Shown piece after piece: positions 25,402-33,380 of a stretch of DNA of 41,704 nt (positions are counted from its first letter, which is position 1; each line of letters opens with the position of its first letter). The position numbers and the translations under genes were made by a program. Location of the stretch: contig JAKPNC010000143.1 of assembly GCA_029548585.1 (NCBI GenBank), forward strand, positions 1 to 41,704, read 5' to 3'. Source of the stretch: a bacterium. Its GTDB lineage: Bacteria; Ratteibacteria; UBA8468; B48-G9; JAFGKM01. The notes under the pieces are model-generated. The model had not been told where the DNA came from, searched no databases, and saw only the letters and a program-made list of their open reading frames with translations.

Positions 25402-26108
25402 GGAAGCAGAGCCTTGGAATAACTTTGTTTTTACACTGCGCGGGGCTTCTGGCGCTTACAGTAAACCCGTGGAAAAAAGCGAATCCCTCCCTGATGCAGG
25501 TTTTCGACATCCAGCTTGTCAGCATTCCCCTTTCCATCCCCTCCGTTCCGGAAGCTGCGGGGAAGCCCGAGGAGATACCCTCAAAAAGAGAAACCCCGGG
25601 CAGGCAGGGGAACCAATCTTCCGCAGGGCCGGCGCGCAGGGCAGAACCCTCCCCGGGAAAGGCCGGGGAAACGGACTCTTTTGCAAGCGCCTCTTTCAGG
25701 GAAAGGCTTGCTTCCAGGATCCGCACCTCCGGACAGCCCGCAAGCCGGAAGGATCCCGTTGAGAGAGAACCGGTTGGCATCAAAAGGATAGAAAGGCCCA
25801 TTCCGGAATTAAATCTTCCCGACACGGGCGGAGGCATACCCGAATGGTATCTTTCTCTCGTCCAGTCCAGGATAAGGGAAAACTGGATCCTGCCGGCCAT
25901 GCCGGGAAGAAGGTCGGCCACGGTCTCCTTCAGGATTTACTCCACAGGACGGATTGCCAACGTCTCTCTTGAACTTGCGTCCGGGAACGCCGGTTTTGAC
26001 AGGTCTGTGATGGATGCTCTCAAGTCCGCGGGAGGGCTCCCTGTGTTTCCTGCCGGGATAAGACAACCTCATCTTGACATAATCATGGAGTTTAACACGG
26101 AGGGATGA
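25359..26108 (+). CDS. tolA: TolA/TonB-like energy-transducing protein
   Basis: A 249-residue protein. Residues about 18-36 (SLGITLFLHCAGLLALTV) form the single membrane anchor, with the histidine typical of TolA/TonB helices. Residues 55-150 are a Pro/Glu/Ser/Arg-rich, low-complexity spacer that would cross the periplasm; it is much shorter than the helical stalk of E. coli TolA. The C-terminal ~85 residues (WYLSLVQSRIRENWILP, SFRIYSTGRIANVSLELASG, GFDRSVMDALKSAG) match the TonB/TolA C-terminal fold. Position between tolR and tolB supports TolA. The first ATG lies inside tolR with no good ribosome site, suggesting coupled translation. Confidence 0.85.
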   Translation: MRNRENWTCHPGRIRKQSLGITLFLHCAGLLALTVNPWKKANPSLMQVFDIQLVSIPLSIPSVPEAAGKPEEIPSKRETPGRQGNQSSAGPARRAEPSPGKAGETDSFASASFRERLASRIRTSGQPASRKDPVEREPVGIKRIERPIPELNLPDTGGGIPEWYLSLVQSRIRENWILPAMPGRRSATVSFRIYSTGRIANVSLELASGNAGFDRSVMDALKSAGGLPVFPAGIRQPHLDIIMEFNTEG

Positions 26109-26109
26109 A

Positions 26110-27342
26110 ATGAAAAGAATCTCTGTTATAACTGCTTTATTTTCTTTCTTTATCGCCAGCCTCCATGCCTCTGATCCCATATTTCTAAGGATAACCAGGG
26201 ATCTCAGGGAAAAGGTGGAGATATCGGTTCTTCTTTCGGCCCCGAAGGATGCTTACTGGGAAGATTTCCTCAAGACGGTCTCGGGAGACCTCGATTATTC
26301 CGGATACTTTTCCGTGACCGGTTCGGTTTTTACAGACAACTTTTCAACCGCAAGACAGGAATACAAAGGCCGCCTGGCCATGATTGCAGAAAAGACAGGA
26401 GAAGGACTGGGCATAAGGGTTGAGGGAGATCCCGGCGGAAAGGCCCTCTTTGAAAAAAAATACCCGTATCCCGGGCCGTCCGGACCCCGGGGGCTTGCAC
26501 ACGCTGTCTGCAATGACCTGGTCTTTAACCTGACAGGAAAGCCAGGGATAGCGGGAAGCCGTATACTTTTTGTCTCTGACCGGACGGGGAATTACCAGCT
26601 TTACCAGGTAGAATACGATGGAGAAAATCTCAAGAGGCTCACCGATGCGAAATATATGGTACACTATCCCAGGTGGCTCTATCCCGGCAAAGAACTTCTT
26701 TTCGTTTCATACAAAGGCGGATGGCCTAAACTTGCCCGGAAGAAGATCCCTTCCGGAGAGGAGCGGGTGATACTTTCACATCCGGGATTAAACGCGTGCG
26801 CTTCTCCATGCCTCAAGACGGGAGAACTGGCCGTTGTCTTAAGCCACGAGGGAGGGCCCGAGATATACATTACCGACTTTGACGGCAGGATCCTGAAAAG
26901 GGTGACACGCAACCGTGCCACGGATGCCTCTCCTTCTTTTTCCCCGTGCGGGAAAATGATCTCCTTCGTATCTGACATGCACGGAAGCGCACAGGTTTAT
27001 ATCATGACAAGGGAAGGCACGAGGATCCGGAGAATAAGCTACCTTTCCGGGTATTCCACGTCTCCGGCGTGGTCTCCTGACGGAAATTTGATCGCATACG
27101 TTTTTTTGAGAGGAGGAAGCTACGGCATTGCAGTCTACGAGGTTTCCACGGGGGAGACAAGGGTCGTGGCCGGGGCGGCGGGAAGCGAAGACGTTTCATG
27201 GGCGCCGGACAGCAGGCACCTTGTCTATTCGGACATCAGCCGAAAGCCGGGGTCTGTGACAGTGCTCGACGCGGTAACGGGTGAAAAGAGGAAACTTACC
27301 GGCGGCAGCGGCAACTCTTTCAGCCCGGGCTGGGGCGGCTGA
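26110..27342 (+). CDS. tolB: TolB, periplasmic beta-propeller of the Tol-Pal system
   Basis: A 410-residue protein with a signal peptide (MKRISVITALFSFFIASLHA), an N-terminal alpha/beta domain, and a beta-propeller of WD40-like PD40 repeats: ILFVSDRTGNYQLYQVEYDG, PRWLYPGKELLFVSYKGGWP, DASPSFSPCGKMISFVSDMH, TSPAWSPDGNLIAYVFLRGG, DVSWAPDSRHLVYSD. TolB binds Pal and the TolA C-terminus. Length is typical. The ATG is one base after the tolA stop with GGAGG just before, so they are coupled. Confidence 0.95.
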   Translation: MKRISVITALFSFFIASLHASDPIFLRITRDLREKVEISVLLSAPKDAYWEDFLKTVSGDLDYSGYFSVTGSVFTDNFSTARQEYKGRLAMIAEKTGEGLGIRVEGDPGGKALFEKKYPYPGPSGPRGLAHAVCNDLVFNLTGKPGIAGSRILFVSDRTGNYQLYQVEYDGENLKRLTDAKYMVHYPRWLYPGKELLFVSYKGGWPKLARKKIPSGEERVILSHPGLNACASPCLKTGELAVVLSHEGGPEIYITDFDGRILKRVTRNRATDASPSFSPCGKMISFVSDMHGSAQVYIMTREGTRIRRISYLSGYSTSPAWSPDGNLIAYVFLRGGSYGIAVYEVSTGETRVVAGAAGSEDVSWAPDSRHLVYSDISRKPGSVTVLDAVTGEKRKLTGGSGNSFSPGWGG

Positions 27343-27370
27343 TTGACAAAAATGGCCGGTGATGTATAAT
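27343..27370 (+). promoter_or_regulatory. Consensus promoter of pal
   Basis: TTGACA (27343-27348) and TATAAT (27365-27370) are both perfect hexamers, 16 bases apart, directly after the tolB stop. Start of transcription is expected near 27377, giving a leader of about 36 bases with AGGAGG before the pal ATG. This would let pal and the LysM gene be made in excess over TolQRAB. Confidence 0.75.
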
Positions 27371-27412
27371 TGAAAAAGGCGTTCGTACATTAAAACACGA
27401 CAGGAGGGTAAT

Positions 27413-28081
27413 ATGAGAAATTATATGCTTTTAACACTCTGCGCCATGCTTGTTGTCTTTGCGGGTTGCCAGTCAACGCGCAAAGATAACGGCAAGTTCC
27501 TGAAGAACGGGAAGGATGCAACCGGAGAAGGCGGATCCTCTGCCCTTTCCATATTCTCCCAGGATCTGCAGCCTTTGAACCAGGGAGGTTCAGCGGACGC
27601 TTCCCAGCCTTCTGCCGTAAGCCCTGATGCCGGAAAGGCAACTCCTTACGAGGCGCTCCAGGCAACGGAAGGAAAGGAGATCCCTCTCCATCCGATCCCG
27701 GAGGGCAAGGTCTTCAAATCCCCTTCCGAGATAAGCCCGGAACTGGCGGCCATATTTTCGAATATCCATTTTGAATATGACAGTTACGAAGTAAGAAGCG
27801 CAGACGTGCCTTTTATCAGCGCCATGGGTAAGCACCTGCTGGAAAATCCATCCATGGAGGTTCGCATAGAAGGCCACTGCGATGAAAGGGGGACCAGGGA
27901 ATATAACCTTGTTCTCGGAGAACAGAGGTCCCTCAGCGCCAGGAGGTTTCTCGTTGGCCTGGGAGTTTCCCCCAGCAGGCTGCACACTGTCAGCTACGGC
28001 AAGGATAAGCCTGCAGATACGCGCAGCAACGAGGAGGCCTGGTTTAAAAACAGGAGAGCTGAATTCAAGATAGCGGAGTAA
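27413..28081 (+). CDS. pal: Peptidoglycan-associated lipoprotein Pal
   Basis: A 222-residue lipoprotein. The lipobox VFAGC puts the lipidated Cys at residue 19, followed by Gln, in keeping with outer-membrane sorting. A low-complexity linker (to about residue 95) precedes an OmpA-like domain with IHFEYDSYEVRS, VRIEGHCDERGTREYNLVLG, RRFLVGLGVSPSRLHTVSYG and AWFKNRRAEFKI, which binds meso-DAP-type peptidoglycan. AGGAGGG lies five bases before the ATG. It is followed two bases later by a second lipoprotein gene. Confidence 0.96.
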   Translation: MRNYMLLTLCAMLVVFAGCQSTRKDNGKFLKNGKDATGEGGSSALSIFSQDLQPLNQGGSADASQPSAVSPDAGKATPYEALQATEGKEIPLHPIPEGKVFKSPSEISPELAAIFSNIHFEYDSYEVRSADVPFISAMGKHLLENPSMEVRIEGHCDERGTREYNLVLGEQRSLSARRFLVGLGVSPSRLHTVSYGKDKPADTRSNEEAWFKNRRAEFKIAE

Positions 28082-28083
28082 AC

Positions 28084-28992
28084 ATGGAACGCAAATTACT
28101 GGTTCTCTTCTCTTTTGGCTGCATGCTCGCCCTTTTTTCAGGCTGTGAAACCATAGCAACCCAGGGCGATCTTGGAGAGATGGATAAAAAGGTTTCCGGG
28201 CTGCAGGATGATTTCTACGCGACTTCAAAGGCCATATCGGAACGTTTCAAGGCGCTGGAATCAAACACGGATTCGAAGTTCGCCTCCGTTGAATCCGGCA
28301 GGAATGCCCTTTCCGAGAGGACGGACAGGTTGTCGGCGAATGTAGAAAACCTCGTGAAGGAAAAGACCGTTCTTGAGTCCCGGATATCGTCCATAGACGA
28401 GGAGATAAGGAAAATTCATGGAAAGGTCGACGAGCTTGATTACAAGTTTTCCGAGGAGATGAAAAAGGAGAAGACATCCGCCCAGCAGGAAGGTTTTGAG
28501 ATTCGCCGGGACATGGAAGGCATCAGGAAGACTTACAATGACATAATATCATCCATAGCTTCCCTCGGCAAGAACCTCTCCGCCATCCAGAACGATCTTC
28601 TCGCCGTCAACCAGTCCCAGGTAAAGCTCGGCGAGTCCGTCAACAGGATCTCATCGGAGATGGAAAGGAATTCTGCGAGGGTCGATTCCCTGGAGGAGTC
28701 CCATTCGAGGAATATACAGGTATTGATAGACGAGATTACCAGGCAGGAGAGCGAGATCTTCAGGCTTAAGAATGAATTCAAAAACAGGGCCGTGGAAACG
28801 CAGCCTGCAGGGAGCGTGAAAGCCGTGGAAACCCCTGCGGCCTCCCGGGAAAAAAAATATTATACTGTCAGGAAAGGAGATTCCCTCGGTTCTGTCGCAG
28901 GAAGGTTTAATACAACGGTCAGGGCTGTCAGGGAAGCCAATAAGCTCAGGAATGACAACCTCTCCATCGGGCAGAAGCTTCTCATCCCATAA
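28084..28992 (+). CDS. Coiled-coil lipoprotein with C-terminal LysM domain
   Basis: A 302-residue lipoprotein (lipobox LFSGC, Cys21, then Glu). Residues about 30-235 are predicted coiled coil with heptad-like spacing (MDKKVSGLQDDFYATSKAIS, LVKEKTVLESRISSIDEEIR). The last 45 residues are a LysM domain, YYTVRKGDSLGSVAGRFNTT with NKLRNDNLSIGQKLLIP, which binds N-acetylglucosamine of peptidoglycan. It stands where CpoB/YbgF stands in E. coli, but CpoB carries TPR repeats instead of LysM. It could replace CpoB in linking the Tol machine to the cell wall. Confidence 0.85.
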   Translation: MERKLLVLFSFGCMLALFSGCETIATQGDLGEMDKKVSGLQDDFYATSKAISERFKALESNTDSKFASVESGRNALSERTDRLSANVENLVKEKTVLESRISSIDEEIRKIHGKVDELDYKFSEEMKKEKTSAQQEGFEIRRDMEGIRKTYNDIISSIASLGKNLSAIQNDLLAVNQSQVKLGESVNRISSEMERNSARVDSLEESHSRNIQVLIDEITRQESEIFRLKNEFKNRAVETQPAGSVKAVETPAASREKKYYTVRKGDSLGSVAGRFNTTVRAVREANKLRNDNLSIGQKLLIP

Positions 28993-29111
28993 TAATTCCC
29001 TGGAAGAATTTGTCCTGCAGGTCATTGCCATGTGGGCAATGAGATACGGCAAACTGCGGAATTCCTCATGCCCTAAATATGAAGAAGCCCGGTTCAGCAA
29101 AGGATGACTTC

Positions 29112-30146
29112 TCAGGGTCTAAGAACAACCCCGAGGGCTTTTTCAGGATGACCTATGAGAAGTTCACACGCCTCCGGCCCCCTGTCGAGGGGGAATTCGT
29201 GGGTTATCACGGGTTTCATCTTTATCCTTCCCGACTCCATTGCCCTGTAGAATTCGGAGATGTTGCGTCTCGTTGTCCACGGAACGAAAGTCTTCGGGTA
29301 ATCCCCGCCCTGTTCGTAAGAATCGTCGTGGTATCCCGGGCCGGTGCGGGCCGAGCTTCTTATGTCAAGGTTTCCTATCGCTGCCCCGAACCTCGTGGTT
29401 ACCTCGCACCCTCCGGGTATCACCACCCTTCCCATTATATGCCTGTCGGGAGAAACCTTCATCAGCCTTGATACATTCTCGAAGGCGGGGGTCGCATTCC
29501 CGCCGAAACATATGAAGGCGCAGTCGAAGCCGAACGGGGAAGCGAATGCGCCGCAGGTCTCCGTCCACTTTTCGTCCGATGTGTCAAAAGTTATCTCAAA
29601 ACCTGTTTTCTCGGCTTTTTTTCTTCTCAGCGGAAAAAAATCGGCCCCTGCGACGTGGGCCCCGCAGGCTCCGGCCAGCTGGCCTATCATGTTTCCAAGG
29701 ATGCCCAGTCCCATTACGAGCACATTTTCTCCAAACTCTATCCCGGCCCTTCTTACTGCCTGTACTGCCGTTCCGGCAAGGTTTGTGAATGCGGCTTCAG
29801 GGAAAGAAACGCTCTCCGGCAGGGGTATGCAGAGATTTCCCGGAACCGCGGCAATGCTGCCGTGCCTGGCTCCCGAACCCATGCATGCAACCCGCATGCC
29901 TTTTTCAATATCCTTCACGCCCGGCCCTTTATCTATAACCACACCCGAATTCTGGTATCCGAAAGGCCTCCATTCAAAGGCGGCAGGATTGGCCCTCATG
30001 TGTTTTATCCCTCCAAGCTCCGTTCCGGGGCTTATTCCCGAGGCCTTAACCTGTACCAGGACTTCGTAGTCTTTAAGCGATTCCATATCCTGCTTTTTTA
30101 CCGAGAATTTGCCTGAACCTTCTAACATCAGAACTTTTCTTTTCAT
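29112..30146 (-). CDS. MDR-family dehydrogenase without zinc ligands
   Basis: A 344-residue medium-chain dehydrogenase/reductase. The GroES-like start has VQVKASGISPGTELGGIKH where zinc enzymes have GxCGTD, and FGYQNSGVV in place of GHE; no four-Cys structural lobe is present. The nucleotide-binding part is VLVMGLGILGNMIGQLAGACG. It therefore probably works without zinc, like BchC-type or quinone-reductase-like members. Such proteins often accompany Gfo/Idh dehydrogenases in sugar clusters. GGAGG lies five bases before the ATG. It is read away from the large operon at 30793. Confidence 0.82.
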   Translation of the reverse strand: MKRKVLMLEGSGKFSVKKQDMESLKDYEVLVQVKASGISPGTELGGIKHMRANPAAFEWRPFGYQNSGVVIDKGPGVKDIEKGMRVACMGSGARHGSIAAVPGNLCIPLPESVSFPEAAFTNLAGTAVQAVRRAGIEFGENVLVMGLGILGNMIGQLAGACGAHVAGADFFPLRRKKAEKTGFEITFDTSDEKWTETCGAFASPFGFDCAFICFGGNATPAFENVSRLMKVSPDRHIMGRVVIPGGCEVTTRFGAAIGNLDIRSSARTGPGYHDDSYEQGGDYPKTFVPWTTRRNISEFYRAMESGRIKMKPVITHEFPLDRGPEACELLIGHPEKALGVVLRP

Positions 30147-30240
30147 CTTGCCTCCAGGGTTGGAAAGACGGGATAAAAGTCAAAAAGATTGAAATTTCGG
30201 GCAAAAAACGCAGGTTTGCATTAAAAAAAGAATGTTGAAG

Positions 30241-30312
30241 CGCCCCCAAGGGGATTCGAACCCCTCCTGCCACCTTGAAAGAGTGGTGACCTAACCAATA
30301 GTCGATGGGGGC
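30241..30312 (-). tRNA. tRNA-Glu (TTC anticodon)
   Basis: On the minus strand a full cloverleaf is seen: acceptor GCCCCCA/TGGGGGC, D arm with GGTTAGGTC, anticodon stem CCACT/GGTGG around CTTTCAA (anticodon TTC), T arm GGGG TTCGAAT CCCC, discriminator G73 as in bacterial tRNA-Glu. CCA is not encoded. Confidence 0.95.
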
Positions 30313-30353
30313 GGGAATATCGTTATTTGTGAATGATGATCACACAAGTAAAG

Positions 30354-30382
30354 ATTATACAATTTCCCCGGGTTATTGTCAA
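30354..30382 (-). promoter_or_regulatory. Perfect consensus promoter of tRNA-Glu
   Basis: Reading the minus strand, TTGACA (30382-30377), a 17-base spacer and TATAAT (30359-30354) match the sigma-70 consensus exactly. Predicted start is near 30347, 35 bases before the tRNA. Confidence 0.85.
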
Positions 30383-30732
30383 TCAATAGTCATGAGATTG
30401 GAAATTCTCCCATAAGAAAGGCATTCCGCCCGTATACCCGTCCTTCCCTGCCCTGAAGTTACAGCAGGCAAATTTTGCGGGTGGCCGGGGGGCTCTCTTA
30501 TTTGTCATCCCGGGAAGTCTCTGCCCATGGTTTATCGTGTTGAGATTCTGAACAGAAACATTTCAGAATGACATCTTTGAAGGCGTTCTTCAATGAGCGA
30601 TTATATCATCCGGAAGAAAAACCGCCTTTCTGCAAGACTCCGGTTTGCATGCAACGGGGAGGGAAGTAAGGGGAGGTGATGCGAAGCGGTATTCCCTTCA
30701 TCCCATTAATCTTTCCACATAAAGAGCCCTTA
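30383..30732. other. Intergenic region between tRNA-Glu and the large operon
   Basis: This is the main non-coding stretch of the window. It holds the back of the tRNA-Glu promoter, a short CCTGC/GCAGG hairpin, a palindromic repeat (30503-30573), and an isolated ribosome-site-like GGAGGTGAT at 30672-30680 before a 23-codon frame (30679-30750). I find no convincing gene. Confidence 0.5.
30503..30573. repeat. Palindromic TGTCATTCTGA-type repeat
   Basis: The segment is bounded by TGTCAT and ATGACA. Its right end contains an eight-base inverted repeat, ATTCTGAA (30545-30552) and TTCAGAAT (30562-30569), around nine bases. On the minus strand it begins TGTCATTCTGAAATG and ends GGGATGACA, which resembles the interspersed TGTCATTCTGA palindromes common in environmental bacterial genomes. 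It has no coding capacity and may be a REP- or MITE-like element. Only one copy was noticed in this window. Confidence 0.45.
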
Positions 30733-30760
30733 TGGACAAAAAACTTATAAATGATACAAT
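30733..30760 (+). promoter_or_regulatory. Likely promoter of the CBM9/redox/glycosidase operon
   Basis: TGGACA (30733-30738) and TACAAT (30755-30760) are 16 bases apart. The transcript would start near 30767, with GGAGG before the ATG at 30793. Confidence 0.55.
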
Positions 30761-30792
30761 ATTGGAAGCAGTTACAAACTGCGGAGGATCTC

Positions 30793-31797
30793 ATGAAAAG
30801 GTCTCTGAGTCTTGTTGCCGTCCTCTTTTTTGTGTCTGCTTTCAGCGCGCATCCCCATCTCTGCGATAACGTTTTCAGACAGGCCGACTCGCTTATAGTG
30901 AAACCTGAAACCTATACGCTGGTGGTAAAGGAAAGTACGACTTTCAAAGTATTTCTTCAAAACAACATGGACAGGGGAATCGCTGAAATCAGCCTCATCC
31001 CCGAAAGTTCTTCCTTCGATTTTTCAGTTACTCCCCAGAAAATGTCCATTCCAAAAGGCCGGCAGGTTTATTTCCAGGTTACCCTTTCTCCAAGGCCGGG
31101 GATCAGATCCGGAAATTACGAGATAAAGTTCCGGCTGGTTGGCGGCGGCAGGGAATTCAAGGCATTCACCCTTGACAGCCTTGCCCAGGAAGCCGGGGCA
31201 AAAAAGGAATCCATTCCTGATACTTCAAAGCTTTCGCAGGTTCGGCGCTCCAATGGCGCGCCGGCTATAGACGGCAATCTTAACGATCCGGTATGGAAAA
31301 ACGCCGCAGTTCTGTCAAGGTTTATTTCCTCAACCGGAGCCGAACCTTCTTATCCTACCTGGGCTCTCATGTCGTTTGACAGGGATAACCTGTACCTGGG
31401 AGTTTTCTGCAGGGATGAGGATACGGGAAAATTGTCTCCGCGGGACAGAATAGACATTATCCTTTCTTCGGAGAGCGGCGGGATGTCAGGTTTTCTCCTC
31501 TCCTTTCCGTATGCGGGCGCCGCAAAATGCCAGAAGTATGGCAGGGAGAATAAGGCTGCAGCGTGGAACCTTCCCGGAATGAAGTATTCTATCATGAAAA
31601 AGGATAAGAACTGGTCGCTGGAAATATCCGTTCCTTTTTCTGATTTGAATACTTTGGCGCCGATGCTAAAGTCTGTCTGGAATGTCAGAATTAACCGGTA
31701 CAAAGAAAGCGGTTTGAAGGAAAAAAGTTTCTGGGCGATGGATTCGTCAGGCTACCACAACGAGAAAAAACTCGGCATGGTCGTCATGTATCCTTAA
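30793..31797 (+). CDS. Exported protein with C-terminal CBM9-like domain
   Basis: A 334-residue protein. ATG 30793 is chosen for the GGAGG upstream and the signal peptide it begins (MKRSLSLVAVLFFVSAFSA). Residues about 25-125 look like an Ig/NEW3-like beta domain (TFKVFLQNNMDRGIAEISLI, YFQVTLSPRPGIRSGNYEIK). Residues about 150-334 match the CBM9/DOMON-like carbohydrate-binding pattern: NGAPAIDGNLNDPVWKNAAV, LMSFDRDNLYLGVFCRDE, RIDIILSSE, WSLEISVPFSDL, WNVRINRY. It is probably a periplasmic or surface sugar-binding protein. It is the first gene of the eight-gene run. Confidence 0.78.
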   Translation: MKRSLSLVAVLFFVSAFSAHPHLCDNVFRQADSLIVKPETYTLVVKESTTFKVFLQNNMDRGIAEISLIPESSSFDFSVTPQKMSIPKGRQVYFQVTLSPRPGIRSGNYEIKFRLVGGGREFKAFTLDSLAQEAGAKKESIPDTSKLSQVRRSNGAPAIDGNLNDPVWKNAAVLSRFISSTGAEPSYPTWALMSFDRDNLYLGVFCRDEDTGKLSPRDRIDIILSSESGGMSGFLLSFPYAGAAKCQKYGRENKAAAWNLPGMKYSIMKKDKNWSLEISVPFSDLNTLAPMLKSVWNVRINRYKESGLKEKSFWAMDSSGYHNEKKLGMVVMYP

Positions 31798-31815
31798 AAT
31801 AAACAGCAACTCACA

Positions 31816-32355
31816 ATGAAGAATATAATATTCACAATACTTGTTTCTCTATTTCTTCTTTGTGCGAACGCAGAAGAAAACCGTTTTGTGATTGAATTCG
31901 AGTATCCTCAATTTAAGGGCGATTTCTATGTTTCAGGACGGGTTTCCTTCCCTCCCGGAGCCGTGCTCTCCGATAAAAACTTTTCCGTGCACGATTCCCT
32001 GACGCAGGAAGAAATCCCTGTCATGGTGGAGATCAGCGAAAAATGGCCCGACGGTTCCATTCTCGATGCTTCTGTCCATTTTGCGGCTAACTCCTCAAGG
32101 AGAAAGGATTACGTTCTTTCTTACGGCGAGGGCGTGAACAGAAGCAGGTCTTTCACTCAGGTTTCCACCCTGCCCATAGTAACGGCTTCCATAGGGAATT
32201 CTCCGAGAACGGAAGAGTCTCTTGACATGGAAGTCGGCCAGCTTATCGTCAAAGTTGACAGGAGTGTCGATTTTCGATACTACTGGTATCTTCTTCCCAT
32301 GTTTGGACTGCTTTTTCTTGCGGTATGCCGTGCAAGGAGAAATTCAAAATCATGA
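31816..32355 (+). CDS. Membrane-anchored exported protein, RIFT-barrel-like domain
   Basis: A 179-residue protein of unknown function: a signal peptide (MKNIIFTILVSLFLLCANA), a beta-rich domain (about residues 20-145), and a C-terminal membrane helix (YYWYLLPMFGLLFLAVCRAR) with a basic tail, so the domain faces the periplasm. The pattern SFPPGAVLSDKNFSV, then EEIPVMVEISEKWPDGSILD and ASVHFAA resembles the N-terminal RIFT-barrel domain of exo-rhamnogalacturonan-lyase/YetA-like proteins (V/P-GA-L, then WPDGS, then V-F-A). This comparison is from memory of the pattern only. It overlaps the next gene by four bases. Confidence 0.55.
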   Translation: MKNIIFTILVSLFLLCANAEENRFVIEFEYPQFKGDFYVSGRVSFPPGAVLSDKNFSVHDSLTQEEIPVMVEISEKWPDGSILDASVHFAANSSRRKDYVLSYGEGVNRSRSFTQVSTLPIVTASIGNSPRTEESLDMEVGQLIVKVDRSVDFRYYWYLLPMFGLLFLAVCRARRNSKS

Positions 32356-33380
32356 ATAAGAGGAGAATCACGTTTTTAAGAAGAACGGTTCAGATTCTTT
32401 GTCTTGTCATGCTTGTATACGGCGGATATATCTTCAAGGTAAAACATCATACCACCCAGCAGGCCAATCTCTTTCCGGCATTAAAAGCGCCCGAAGGCTA
32501 TATCTCCACGACGAAATTTGACCGGGGCTCCATACTATGGCCTTCCGGGGATAATCCGGTTCTGGAAAACTATCCCCCCGGGCTTGTCTGCCGTTTCAAT
32601 CCGAGAGGGGGGCTTTTCAAAGCCTGCATAGTCCATTTCATTTCAGAAAACCTCACCTGGCGGACTTCTTTCAAATATCTCCTTCCACATCTCACTCTTT
32701 TTATGCTCTTATGCTTTCTCTTTGGAAGGCTATGGTGCAGATGGGCGTGCCCAATAGGCACGGTGGGAGATTTTCTGACGATGCTCAGGAAAAAAATGAA
32801 TATTCCCTCAAGGAAATTTCCAGCCGGTTTCAGAAACGGCCTAAGGTCCGGCTCATACTGTATTCTCGGCACAAGTTTTTTTATTTCCGCCCTGATAGGC
32901 GTGCCTCATCTTGCAAGGTTCCAGTGCTACTGGTTCCTTCCTTACTGCCAGATCTGCCCCGCAAGGCTTATCTGCCCGATTTTCGGATTAATAAAGCCGG
33001 GATGGAAAGATTTTGAAACAGCCATTACAACCATGTTTACAATACTTGCCTGGCTTGTTCTGGGTATTTTTGTGGCGGCTTTCTACTGGGGAAGAAGAAT
33101 ATGGTGCCATCTTTGTCCTGTCGGACTCATGAATTCGTGGTTTAACAGGGGAGCGGGAGTCGAACTGAAAAAGATTTCCGTGAAGTGCAATAAATGCGGA
33201 TTGTGCACGGAGGCCTGTCCCATGGGTCTTACAGAGATGTTTGAGAAGAAGACCGACGGAGTTTTCAACCAGAGCGGATGTATCATGTGCCTCAGGTGCG
33301 TCGAAATATGCCCGAGAGACGGATGCCTTTCAGCGAACTTTTTCGGAAGGAAAATAGTTGAATCGAGGCTGAAAAAATGA
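32352..33380 (+). CDS. NapH/NosR-type membrane polyferredoxin
   Basis: A 342-residue integral membrane iron-sulfur protein. ATG 32352 overlaps the previous stop (ATGA). Helices occur near residues 12-29, 112-127, 170-186 and 225-246. Cysteine motifs: WCRWACPIG (C129, C133), CYWFLPYCQICPARLICP (C192, C199, C202, C208), WCHLCPVG (C252, C255), and two classical [4Fe-4S] sites CNKCGLCTEACP (279-290) and CIMCLRCVEICP (310-321). The first and third motifs are NapH/NosR hallmarks. Such proteins pass electrons between quinols or ion-motive enzymes and a redox partner. Here the partner is likely the dehydratase/activator pair encoded next. Confidence 0.88.
   Translation: MNKRRITFLRRTVQILCLVMLVYGGYIFKVKHHTTQQANLFPALKAPEGYISTTKFDRGSILWPSGDNPVLENYPPGLVCRFNPRGGLFKACIVHFISENLTWRTSFKYLLPHLTLFMLLCFLFGRLWCRWACPIGTVGDFLTMLRKKMNIPSRKFPAGFRNGLRSGSYCILGTSFFISALIGVPHLARFQCYWFLPYCQICPARLICPIFGLIKPGWKDFETAITTMFTILAWLVLGIFVAAFYWGRRIWCHLCPVGLMNSWFNRGAGVELKKISVKCNKCGLCTEACPMGLTEMFEKKTDGVFNQSGCIMCLRCVEICPRDGCLSANFFGRKIVESRLKK

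Noticed and set aside
29023..29041. Inverted repeat CATTGCC/GGCAATG after the LysM gene
   Set aside because: No T tract follows on either strand, so a terminator is not supported.
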